A stretch of 5,363 nucleotides of DNA from an uncultured Alphaproteobacteria bacterium (GCA_937128575.1 CAKZMN010000134.1:1-5363); one strand, 5' to 3'. Shown: positions 1 through 5,363, numbered from the stretch's first letter. Program-made: numbers and translations. Notes: a model not told the origin generated them from the letters alone.

Positions 1-1
1 A

Positions 2-448
2 TCAAAAACCTGCACCCCCGAAAGCGTAGAGGTGCTGGAACTATGCACACTTGAAAGCTTCGCCCGCGTCCATCATTTAGTCTCTACTGTGCAGGCGCGC
101 CTGCGTAAAGATGCAAGCCCCATCGACCTATTGCGCGCCTGTTTCCCCGGCGGCTCAATCACCGGCGCGCCTAAAATTCGCGCCATGGAAATCATCGAAG
201 AATTGGAACCTGCGCGCCGCGGCCCCTATTGCGGCTCCATGGGCTATATCGGTTTTAACGGCGCAATGGACACAAACATCCTGATCCGCACATTGGTATA
301 TCAAGGCAACGCTATAAGCTTCCAAGTCGGCGGCGGCATCGTCGCAGATTCAGACCCCGCCAGCGAATATCAAGAAACATTAGACAAAGCCGAGGCCATA
401 TTCGATAGCTTCGACAGCGCAGCAAAAACAAGGGCGAAAGCATCATGA
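2..448 (+). CDS. pabB: Aminodeoxychorismate synthase component I, C-terminal part (5' end outside window)
   Basis: Component I of 4-amino-4-deoxychorismate synthase aminates chorismate with ammonia supplied by the PabA amidotransferase, in the p-aminobenzoate branch of folate synthesis. The reading frame is open to the left edge, so about 148 C-terminal residues are visible; the GTG at 32 is internal, because the residues before it continue the chorismate-binding fold. Seen in the sequence: an HHLVS stretch, the FPGGSITGAPK loop (GGSITGAPK coded at 149-175), RAMEIIEELEP, a MDTNILIRTL stretch and GGGIVADSDPASEYQET. These are the conserved C-terminal blocks of the TrpE/PabB family. The MDT-IRTL form and the downstream pabA-pabC genes favour PabB over TrpE. 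The substrate-contacting residues further upstream are not visible. The stop overlaps the pabA start as ATGA, implying translational coupling. Confidence 0.9.
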   Translation, partial: SKTCTPESVEVLELCTLESFARVHHLVSTVQARLRKDASPIDLLRACFPGGSITGAPKIRAMEIIEELEPARRGPYCGSMGYIGFNGAMDTNILIRTLVYQGNAISFQVGGGIVADSDPASEYQETLDKAEAIFDSFDSAAKTRAKAS

Positions 449-1038
449 TTCTAATCATCGATAATTACGACAGTTTCGTTCATAACCTCGCGCGCTATGT
501 TGCGCTAACGGGCGCGGATTATAAAATAATGCGCAATGATGAAATCACGCTAAAGGAAATTGCTGCGCTCAACCCCGATGCCATCATTCTATCCCCCGGC
601 CCCCGCACCCCGCGCGAGGCAGGAATATGCGTGTCCGCGGTAAAGAAATTTGGTAAAAAAACGCCCATCCTCGGCGTGTGTTTGGGGCACCAATGCATCG
701 GGGAGGCCTATGGCGCGCAAACCATTCGCGGCAAAGCGCCCATGCACGGCAAGCCCGCAATCATCAGCCACAATGGCGCCGGCTTATTTAAAGACCTACC
801 CACACCAATGACCGTCGGGCGCTATCACTCCCTCATCACCTTCAAGGGATCGCAGAGCGATTTAATAACCACCGCCGAAAGCGATGACGGCACCATCATG
901 GCCATGGAACATAAACGCAGCCCCGTCTATGGCGTACAGTTCCACCCCGAGTCAATTTTAACCGAGCACGGGCACGCCATCATCCAAAACTTCATGGACA
1001 TCACACATAATTGGAACCAGAAAAAGAGCGCAGCATAA
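445..1038 (+). CDS. pabA: Aminodeoxychorismate synthase component II, glutamine amidotransferase
   Basis: This is a class I glutamine amidotransferase that hydrolyses glutamine and passes ammonia to component I. It is 197 residues long, the usual length for PabA/TrpG. Seen in order: N-terminal IIDNYDSFVHNL, the SPGP oxyanion-loop motif around residues 50-53, the nucleophile elbow GVCLGHQ with Cys79, HGK around 101-103, RYHSL around 127-131, and HPES with His167 and Glu169 completing the catalytic triad. All catalytic residues are intact. The family commonly has PGPCTP or PGPGTP; here it reads PGPRTP, a minor change. It starts inside the pabB stop (ATGA) with an AAGGG upstream, and ends 1 nt before pabC. 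In some bacteria one such protein also serves anthranilate synthase, so a double role with TrpE is possible; the gene order supports folate as the main role. Confidence 0.93.
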   Translation: MILIIDNYDSFVHNLARYVALTGADYKIMRNDEITLKEIAALNPDAIILSPGPRTPREAGICVSAVKKFGKKTPILGVCLGHQCIGEAYGAQTIRGKAPMHGKPAIISHNGAGLFKDLPTPMTVGRYHSLITFKGSQSDLITTAESDDGTIMAMEHKRSPVYGVQFHPESILTEHGHAIIQNFMDITHNWNQKKSAA

Positions 1039-1039
1039 T

Positions 1040-1840
1040 ATGAACAGCATATGGCACAATAACGCCCTAAAAGATAAAAACACCCCCATCATAACCGTCA
1101 GTGGCAGGGCCCTGCGCGGTGATGGTGTGTTTGATACGGCGCTGGCCATTAATGGTAAAATCTGCAACGCGCATGCACACTTCACGCGCCTAATCGATAG
1201 CGCAGCAATTTTAGAAATAAAAATCACATACTCAGCACATGATTTAATCGAAGCCGCGCAAGATTTACTGCAGGAAAATGATTTAGATAACGCGCGCTGC
1301 GCCATCAACACCACTATCACACGCGGCAATGGCGCGCGGGGCTTAAGCATCGCTAAGGACTTTCAACCTCACGTCATTATCCGCACCGCCGCCCTGCCTG
1401 ATGAGTTTTCGCCCATTAACGCGATCATTTCAAAAACCGTGCGCCGCAATGAAGGCTCTCCCCTCAGCCAGATAAAATCGATAAATTACGGCGATAATAT
1501 TATGGCGATGATTGAGGCCGAAAAGGCGGGCGCGAACGAGGCCATCATGCTGAATAACGCCGGAAACGTCGCCTGCGCAACCATTGGAAATATATTCATC
1601 ATGCGCGGCGGTCATCTATACACTCCGCCTCTATCGGACGGCGCAATGGCCGGCACCGTGCGCGATTTATTGATCCAGCGCCACGGCGCACAAGAACAAT
1701 CACTGCGCAGCGAAGATTTAACCGCGGCAGACGGCATCTACATTACCAATAGTATTCGCGGCATTGCTGCGATAACATCTTTAAATGACGCGGAGACCTC
1801 CGCAGCAAATCTAGACATTCCAAAGGACGTCCATGAATAA
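1040..1840 (+). CDS. pabC: Class IV aminotransferase family protein, probable 4-amino-4-deoxychorismate lyase
   Basis: This PLP enzyme of fold type IV probably releases pyruvate from aminodeoxychorismate to give p-aminobenzoate. Its 266 residues fit the family. Seen: GDGVFDT near residues 28-33, an HFTRLIDSAAIL stretch near 47-58, TRGNGARGL near 94-102, the IKSINYGDNI segment whose Lys146 (codon 1475-1477) should bind PLP, GNVACATIGNIF near 175-186, and TPPLSDGAMAGTVR near 195-208. The function follows from being third in pabB-pabA-pabC; sequence alone does not cleanly separate the lyase from branched-chain or D-amino-acid aminotransferases. One oddity: family members usually carry Glu in the pattern G-x-V-x-E before the x-N-x-F motif, and here that site is Cys179. 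It starts 1 nt after the pabA stop, and its last 8 nt overlap the next gene. Confidence 0.86.
   Translation: MNSIWHNNALKDKNTPIITVSGRALRGDGVFDTALAINGKICNAHAHFTRLIDSAAILEIKITYSAHDLIEAAQDLLQENDLDNARCAINTTITRGNGARGLSIAKDFQPHVIIRTAALPDEFSPINAIISKTVRRNEGSPLSQIKSINYGDNIMAMIEAEKAGANEAIMLNNAGNVACATIGNIFIMRGGHLYTPPLSDGAMAGTVRDLLIQRHGAQEQSLRSEDLTAADGIYITNSIRGIAAITSLNDAETSAANLDIPKDVHE
1823..1827 (+). promoter_or_regulatory. Ribosome binding site of the LOG-family gene
   Basis: AAGGA lies inside the 3' end of pabC, 5 nt before the ATG at 1833. It decides for that start over the in-frame ATG at 1848 and shows that the 8-nt overlap with pabC is real. Confidence 0.7.
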
Positions 1841-2729
1841 CATTAATATGCTGACCGTTTATTTAGGCTCCTCTGGTCATGCACGCCCCGTATTTAAAGA
1901 CGCCGCAAAAAAGCTGGGCGCTATTATCGGCAACAGCGGCATGGACTTGGTCTATGGCGGTATGGATGCAGGACTAATGGGCATTTTAGCAGCCTCCGCA
2001 CTGAAAAGCGGCGGCCTAGTCACCGGCATCATCCCGCAAAAAATAAAAGACAGCGAGCGCGTGCTGCAGGGCCTTAGCGAAACCATAATGGTGGAAGATC
2101 TGTGTGACCGCAAAAAGCAAATGTTCCTGATGGCTGATGCCATCATATCCCTGCCTGGTGGCTTTGGCACATTGGATGAGAGCCTAGAAGTTTTATACTG
2201 GGGCAGCCTAAAACTACACAGCAAGCCATTGGTGCTCATCAATATCGAAGGCTATTGGGACACCTTAATTGAATATATTCGCGCCCTACCTGATTTTGAC
2301 GAGCGCTATTTAATCGTCGTAGAAAACGTAGAGGACGTCATCCCCGCCCTCGAAAATGCTGCGCCAATGCCCCCCGTCAAAACGCCGCCGCACCTACCAC
2401 ATTTCGAAGATGAAATCACCCGCGACACCGACATCCCCATCGTGGTCGACAAGGCCAATATCGAAAACACATATTTCGTGACATGCGCCCTCGGCCTTAA
2501 ACAATTGGGTAAGCATAACCGCGCCATCGGGTTTTTAAATGCAAATGGTCATTTTGATGATTTACTGAAATGGTTCAAAATTGCACAGCAAGAAACATTC
2601 ATCACGTCAAAATGCTTAAAGCTATATGGCGCGCATGAAAATGAAAAAATGCTTTGGGCTATCCTTAAAAATCAGGATAGCGTGCATATTGATCTACATG
2701 GTGAAAAATGGGGGGAAAGCGAGGTTTAA
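1833..2729 (+). CDS. LOG-family (lysine decarboxylase-like) protein with a C-terminal extension
   Basis: LOG-family proteins hydrolyse nucleoside 5'-monophosphates to free base and ribose phosphate, in plants and some bacteria giving active cytokinins; the exact substrate here is unknown. The N-terminal ~175 residues match the family: strand TVYLGSS near 8-14, LVYGGMDAGLMG near 39-50, GIIPQ, the DRKKQMF segment with Arg93, and the phosphate-binding PGGFGTLDE at 108-116 including Glu116. The catalytic features look intact. The typical bacterial protein is around 180-200 residues; this one has 298. After a proline-rich linker (about 178-190) comes a segment ending near 280. Residues 225-248 resemble the protein's own 126-149 (H, N-x-x-G, D and L in register), so the tail looks like a decayed partial repeat of the LOG fold. 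The gene is probably co-translated with pabC. Its last 4 nt overlap the convergent small gene on the - strand. Confidence 0.85.
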   Translation: MNNINMLTVYLGSSGHARPVFKDAAKKLGAIIGNSGMDLVYGGMDAGLMGILAASALKSGGLVTGIIPQKIKDSERVLQGLSETIMVEDLCDRKKQMFLMADAIISLPGGFGTLDESLEVLYWGSLKLHSKPLVLINIEGYWDTLIEYIRALPDFDERYLIVVENVEDVIPALENAAPMPPVKTPPHLPHFEDEITRDTDIPIVVDKANIENTYFVTCALGLKQLGKHNRAIGFLNANGHFDDLLKWFKIAQQETFITSKCLKLYGAHENEKMLWAILKNQDSVHIDLHGEKWGESEV

Positions 2730-2887
2730 GGGCCAGGGATCTCGCTGGCTGCCGCCGCCACTTCACTTGCAACGGCATCTATAACATCAGTAAATTTGTC
2801 AGAATTGGCGACTAGCAAAGCAAAACCACCCGCGGCGGCAAGTCCAATCACAGCATTTTGAAAGCTTTTATTTATTTTAACAGCCAT
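2726..2887 (-). CDS. Small single-span membrane protein, 53 aa, unrecognised
   Basis: I recognise no family. The ORF runs from ATG at 2887 to TAA at 2726-2728. The product has a short basic N-terminus (MAVKINKSF), one hydrophobic helix over about residues 11-27 rich in Gly and Ala, and a weakly acidic, Ala-rich C-terminal tail ending PGP. By the positive-inside rule the N-terminus would be cytoplasmic. A weak purine-rich site (AAGAGAT) precedes the ATG. What supports a real gene is its match to the 51-aa protein at 3457-3612: gap-free alignment over about 36 residues, around 10 identities and many conservative changes, spanning helix and following segment. It follows the 143-aa protein gene by 44 nt on the same strand. 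Its 3' end overlaps the convergent LOG-family gene by 4 nt. Confidence 0.6.
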   Translation of the reverse strand: MAVKINKSFQNAVIGLAAAGGFALLVANSDKFTDVIDAVASEVAAAASEIPGP

Positions 2888-2931
2888 AATTCATCTCTTA
2901 TCTAAATTAAATTGAACAAAAAAACTTATCC

Positions 2932-3363
2932 CTAAAGATCGTTTTTCGGCAACAAAGTTAAATCCTGATTGTTCAAAATTTCTTTAACGCGCGTACGATG
3001 CGTGTGTCCCCAAAGCTCAAAATTAAAATGCGACTTAAGAGATTTATCCGGCTCCACAGACGCCTCTGAATTCGAAGCTGTATATGGCTCACCCGGATTA
3101 AGCGCTATAACTTTTGCTTTATGCTCTTGAATTACATTGGGGCAACTCGCCCCCTCATTCACCACAATAACGGCGCTATGGCGTATGTCATTTAGAATAT
3201 TATCTGTTTCACTATAGGAACGCTGGAGCATCGAAGGCTCGTTTTCATCACGCTCTTTAATAATGTAGCCCGCACTTTCGACAGCTTTTTTTAAAGCATT
3301 AATCTCTTGCGGGGAATCTCCGCCAAAATATACTTTTGCTATGCCTGAAAGGGAATTATTCAT
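2932..3363 (-). CDS. Hypothetical protein, 143 aa, probable Rossmann-like alpha/beta fold
   Basis: I do not recognise the family. An upstream in-frame GTG at 3369 would add two residues, but that codon uses a G of the ribosome binding site (AAAGG, 5 nt from the ATG), so ATG at 3363 is preferred. The predicted pattern is alternating: strand AKVYFGG (9-15), helix PQEINALKKAVESAG (18-32), strand YIIKE, helix TDNILNDIRHS (53-63), strand AVIVVNEG (64-71), short helix NVIQEH (76-81), strand AKVIALNPGEP (83-93). This resembles nucleotide-processing folds such as the nucleoside deoxyribosyltransferase or SLOG group, but no signature is conclusive. The tail, from about 94, ends in KEILNNQDLTLLPKN, similar to the end of the 152-aa protein upstream. 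There is no signal peptide or membrane segment. It is followed by the 53-aa membrane protein gene. The function is unknown. Confidence 0.72.
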   Translation of the reverse strand: MNNSLSGIAKVYFGGDSPQEINALKKAVESAGYIIKERDENEPSMLQRSYSETDNILNDIRHSAVIVVNEGASCPNVIQEHKAKVIALNPGEPYTASNSEASVEPDKSLKSHFNFELWGHTHRTRVKEILNNQDLTLLPKNDL

Positions 3364-3368
3364 AAACA

Positions 3369-3373
3369 CCTTT
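3369..3373 (-). promoter_or_regulatory. Ribosome binding site of the 143-aa gene
   Basis: AAAGG on the - strand, 5 nt before the ATG at 3363. It fixes that start and argues against the GTG at 3369. Its A residues also form the 3' arm of an A/T hairpin (3371-3388). Confidence 0.65.
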
Positions 3374-3388
3374 AATTTTCCAATTAAA
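3371..3388 (-). promoter_or_regulatory. A/T stem-loop abutting the ribosome binding site
   Basis: On the - strand TTTAATT, loop GGAA and AATTAAA form a perfect 7-bp stem closed by a GNRA-type tetraloop. The 3' arm contains the AAA of the Shine-Dalgarno sequence of the 143-aa gene. It could mask the site weakly or be chance in AT-rich DNA; seven A-U pairs make only a marginal stem. Confidence 0.3.
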
Positions 3389-3456
3389 AAATATTTATAT
3401 CACAAATCTACTTGAAATTGAAAGAATATTACAAAAAATACAAAGTTTTCCCAATT

Positions 3457-3612
3457 TTACTTACTGGGAAGACACTGAGCCGTCACGTCCCACAGCTTAT
3501 TTACCGTTTCTGTGATCTCTTCACGATTATGAACGGCCAAAACAATCGCCCCCACCGCTAAAGCGCCAATCGCAGCGATTTTATAATGTTTTTTGATGTC
3601 AGGTAAATTCAT
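3457..3612 (-). CDS. Small single-span membrane protein, 51 aa, unrecognised
   Basis: I recognise no family. ATG at 3612 to TAA at 3457-3459. The N-terminus is basic (IKKHYK), then one hydrophobic helix over about residues 12-27 (IAAIGALAVGAIVLAV), then a polar tail HNREEITETVNKLWDV and a single Cys near the end. This predicts an inner-membrane protein with a cytoplasmic N-terminus. AGGA overlaps the stop of the 152-aa gene and sits 7 nt before the ATG; the two genes are 9 nt apart, which indicates co-translation. It aligns without gaps to the 53-aa protein at 2726-2887: shared K, A, I-G, A, G, L, V, N and T at equal spacing, with Y/F, E/D and V/I swaps. That match is the main evidence that both are genuine genes. 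Roles such as a membrane anchor or effector for the upstream protein are guesses. Confidence 0.68.
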   Translation of the reverse strand: MNLPDIKKHYKIAAIGALAVGAIVLAVHNREEITETVNKLWDVTAQCLPSK

Positions 3613-3621
3613 AGCGCATTC

Positions 3622-4080
3622 CTATCGGTTGGGAACAAGTTCAAGCTTTTGCTCATCTGCTATAGCCTCAAGAGAGCTAACCCATTTAGGATTGTAATCC
3701 AATCCGGATTCCAGAGATATTTTCTCCGCAACCCGCGTGAAGTCCCAAGAAATAAGATTTCCAGCATTCCTGTTCTTGCTATAGCGATCATCAGTATTCT
3801 CATATTTATGCAGGAAAAATCCAGCGCGTTTAATAGCATCTCTCATTAAAAGGTTTTTTAAAGAAACATCTTCAAGACCATACTTAACCTCTTCGCGTGT
3901 TTGAAGATCGGGTGCAGTATCGGTTTTTTGGTGAGGATTTTCTTGATTAAAATATTCTTGAAAATCTTTGTTATTGGCTTCAAAAAAAGCCCCAGACAAA
4001 CCAAATAGCTCAAAGCCATACGACTTTGTATCAATAACAACGCCATGCGTTACAGTTTTTGGATTCACAAATTTACTCAT
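3622..4080 (-). CDS. Hypothetical soluble protein, 152 aa, unrecognised
   Basis: I do not recognise a family. ATG at 4080, TAG at 3622-3624. There is no signal peptide or membrane segment. The first ~45 residues are rich in Phe, Gly and Tyr (YGFELFGLSGAFF at 21-33). A polar, probably disordered stretch follows (about 44-65). A mixed segment then contains LKNLLMRDAIKRAGFFLHKYE (74-94) and RVAEKISLESG (116-126). The C-terminus LEAIADEQKLELVPNR resembles the last residues of the 143-aa protein downstream (shared I, Q, L-x-L and P in register). It is first in a four-gene - strand block and is followed after 9 nt by the 51-aa membrane protein gene. A GGA and a GAG lie 11-13 and 6-8 nt before the ATG, so the ribosome binding site is poor. 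A candidate promoter with a palindrome precedes it. Confidence 0.7.
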   Translation of the reverse strand: MSKFVNPKTVTHGVVIDTKSYGFELFGLSGAFFEANNKDFQEYFNQENPHQKTDTAPDLQTREEVKYGLEDVSLKNLLMRDAIKRAGFFLHKYENTDDRYSKNRNAGNLISWDFTRVAEKISLESGLDYNPKWVSSLEAIADEQKLELVPNR

Positions 4081-4092
4081 AGCTACTCAGTC

Positions 4093-4112
4093 CTATCATT
4101 TATTTTTGATAG
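4093..4112. repeat. Inverted repeat, 6-bp arms with 8-nt A/T loop
   Basis: CTATCA (4093-4098) and TGATAG (4107-4112) flank TTTATTTT. It lies in the predicted 5' leader of the 152-aa gene, between the palindrome and the start codon, so it could act as an operator half-site pair or an mRNA hairpin. Chance is not excluded. Confidence 0.3.
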
Positions 4113-4121
4113 AACGTTCTA
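4110..4121. promoter_or_regulatory. Perfect 12-bp palindrome, possible operator
   Basis: TAGAACGTTCTA is its own reverse complement and covers the candidate -10 box, a position where a dimeric repressor would block transcription. It does not match the alphaproteobacterial LexA pattern (GTTC-N7-GTTC). It partly overlaps a second inverted repeat at 4093-4112. Confidence 0.4.
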
Positions 4122-4144
4122 GCACGCAACGATATGGAAATCAA
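4116..4144 (-). promoter_or_regulatory. Candidate sigma-70-type promoter of the accessory block
   Basis: On the - strand: TTGATT (4139-4144) as -35, a 17-nt spacer, and TAGAAC (4116-4121) as -10, each matching 4 of 6 consensus positions. Transcription would start about 30 nt before the 152-aa gene. The -10 forms half of the palindrome at 4110-4121. This is prediction only; read-through from atpC is an alternative. Confidence 0.4.
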
Positions 4145-4156
4145 ATATTTATGGAA

Positions 4157-4567
4157 TTAGATAACAACCGAGCCTGTAACCGCGCTCAGGCGGGCTTTTG
4201 CTAGGGTTATTTTTTTGGAAATGCGAGCTTCTTCTTGCTTGTCTGCCGCGCGCCCCAAATCTTCATTTAAGTTGGTCAGCTCTTGCTCAATCGCGGCCTG
4301 ATCAAGATCAGAAACATTCACCGCCTGCTCCGCCAAAACAGTGCAGTTATCGCCCGTCACATCGGCAAAACCGCCAGCGATAAATATCTTACGCACCTCA
4401 GCGCCATCTTGATGAAGCTGCACTACGCCGGCCTTAAGCGCCACAACGAAAGAGGCATGGTCTTTACCCACACCCATTTCACCCTCAGCGCCAGGAATAA
4501 CCGCCATTTTCACGGGTTCTGAAACCAGCTTTTCTTCAGGTGATACAAGTTCAAAATGAATGCTCAT
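4157..4567 (-). CDS. atpC: F1F0 ATP synthase epsilon subunit
   Basis: Epsilon is part of the central stalk of ATP synthase on the cytoplasmic side; it couples F1 to the c-ring and inhibits ATP hydrolysis. The protein has 136 residues, a usual length. The N-terminal beta-sandwich is clear: MSIHFELVSPEEKLVS, VIPGAEGEMGVGKDHASFV near 23-42, and FIAGGFADVTGDNCTVLAEQAV near 62-83. The C-terminal part is the expected helical hairpin (about 89-130), with an A/K/R-rich second helix ending near LAKARL. ATG at 4567 follows GAGAG by about 6 nt and lies 2 nt after the stop of the 81-aa gene. No hairpin with a T-run follows the TAA at 4157-4159, so the operon end is not defined and transcripts could run into the accessory block 76 nt downstream. 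Confidence 0.96.
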   Translation of the reverse strand: MSIHFELVSPEEKLVSEPVKMAVIPGAEGEMGVGKDHASFVVALKAGVVQLHQDGAEVRKIFIAGGFADVTGDNCTVLAEQAVNVSDLDQAAIEQELTNLNEDLGRAADKQEEARISKKITLAKARLSAVTGSVVI

Positions 4568-4569
4568 CT

Positions 4570-4814
4570 TTATCTCTCATTCCTTGGTGTATTACGCGCC
4601 ATAAAACTCAAATGCGACGCTTTTGTCTTTTTATTACTAGAGCCAAAGCCCTCAACGCCGTCTTTTGTAACGCGGACAAAATCTGCCGTAGCACCGCCTT
4701 TTTTCTTATAAAGACCGCCACTACCCTGAACACGTTCATAATTGGGATTATTGGCCAATATATCAGAACTCAGTGATCGTGAAGGTCTTTTATTAGAAGA
4801 ACTACGTCTTTTCA

Positions 4815-4815
<1 letters not shown>
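4570..4815 (-). CDS. Small very basic protein of 81 aa inside the atp operon, unrecognised
   Basis: I recognise no family. By my count 18 Lys/Arg face 6 Asp/Glu, a net charge near +12. The N-terminus is Ser/Arg/Lys-rich (MKRRSSSNKRPSRS). The middle holds GSGGLYKKKGG (31-41) and ADFVRVTKDGVEGFG (44-58), possibly two short strands, and the tail is basic again (KKTK at 62-65, ending PRNER). There is no membrane segment or signal peptide. The atpD stop and this ATG overlap as TAATG, and its stop lies 2 nt before atpC, so it is surely transcribed and probably translated with the ATP synthase genes. atpD and atpC normally adjoin. It is not the alphaproteobacterial zeta inhibitor, which is longer and encoded elsewhere. 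It might be a stalk or assembly factor, or an RNA-binding protein; these are guesses from charge and position. Confidence 0.75.

Positions 4816-5363
<548 letters not shown>

Larger units (their letters stand above)
3364..3456. other. AT-rich intergenic spacer between the two accessory modules
   Basis: This 93-bp non-coding gap separates the 51-aa gene from the 143-aa gene. By my count only 20 of the 100 bases in 3361-3460 are G or C, the lowest in the window. It could hold a promoter for the second module: TATAAA is present on the - strand, but the hexamer 17-18 nt upstream matches a -35 box at only 3 of 6 positions. I see no hairpin with a T-run that would end transcription from the first module. 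Confidence 0.5.

Noticed and set aside
2..448. trpE instead of pabB
   Set aside because: The C-terminal motifs are shared by both families, but the MDT-IRTL form and the following pabA-pabC genes, with no trp genes, favour pabB.
958..1350. 130-codon ORF on the - strand
   Set aside because: It lies across the end of pabA and the start of pabC, both clear conserved genes, and its translation has no recognisable domain; it is a shadow frame.
1952..2242. 96-codon ORF on the - strand
   Set aside because: It is entirely inside the LOG-family domain, opposite its conserved motifs, with a composition typical of an antisense frame.
2732..2749. GCCAG-N8-CTGGC hairpin just after the LOG gene as a terminator
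   Set aside because: The stem is only 5 bp, no T-run follows, and it falls inside the 53-aa coding sequence.
3858..4046. 62-codon ORF on the - strand inside the 152-aa gene
   Set aside because: It is frame-shifted within a longer ORF that has better start context and coupling to the next gene; no domain is visible.
4110..4121. LexA (SOS) box
   Set aside because: The alphaproteobacterial box is a direct repeat GTTC-N7-GTTC; here GAAC and GTTC abut as a palindrome and the bases 7 nt on read CAAC.
4540..4776. 78-codon + strand ORF opposite the 81-aa gene
   Set aside because: The - strand frame is tightly coupled to atpD and atpC on both sides; the + frame has no such context and reads as a shadow.

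Overview
The window looks like a chromosomal segment of an alphaproteobacterium. The assignment rests on the family feel of the ATP synthase beta and epsilon proteins and of the class IV aminotransferase, and on the mixed GC content; no marker here fixes the genus. A little-studied lineage is plausible because several small genes match no family I know.

Left part (1-2729, + strand): a tightly packed operon. It holds the 3' end of pabB (aminodeoxychorismate synthase component I), pabA (its glutamine amidotransferase), pabC (class IV aminotransferase, aminodeoxychorismate lyase) and a LOG-family protein with an unusual C-terminal extension. The junctions are an ATGA overlap, a 1-nt gap and an 8-nt overlap, so the four genes are probably translationally coupled. 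The first three together would turn chorismate and glutamine into p-aminobenzoate for folate synthesis.

Middle part (2726-4156, - strand): an AT-rich accessory block of four unrecognised genes. In transcription order they are a 152-aa soluble protein, a 51-aa single-span membrane protein, a 143-aa probable Rossmann-like protein and a 53-aa single-span membrane protein. The two small proteins align without gaps and appear to be paralogues, and the two larger proteins end in a similar short motif. The block therefore reads as two copies of a 'soluble protein + mini membrane protein' unit. A candidate promoter whose -10 lies in a perfect 12-bp palindrome precedes it. This is the best candidate for an undescribed system in the window.

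Right part (4157-5363, - strand): the end of the F1 ATP synthase operon, with the C-terminal part of atpD (beta), an unrecognised 81-aa very basic protein, and atpC (epsilon). The extra gene overlaps the atpD stop by 1 nt and ends 2 nt before atpC, so it is a true operon member between two normally adjacent genes. The window has no RNA gene, CRISPR array, insertion sequence or convincing intrinsic terminator that I can see.
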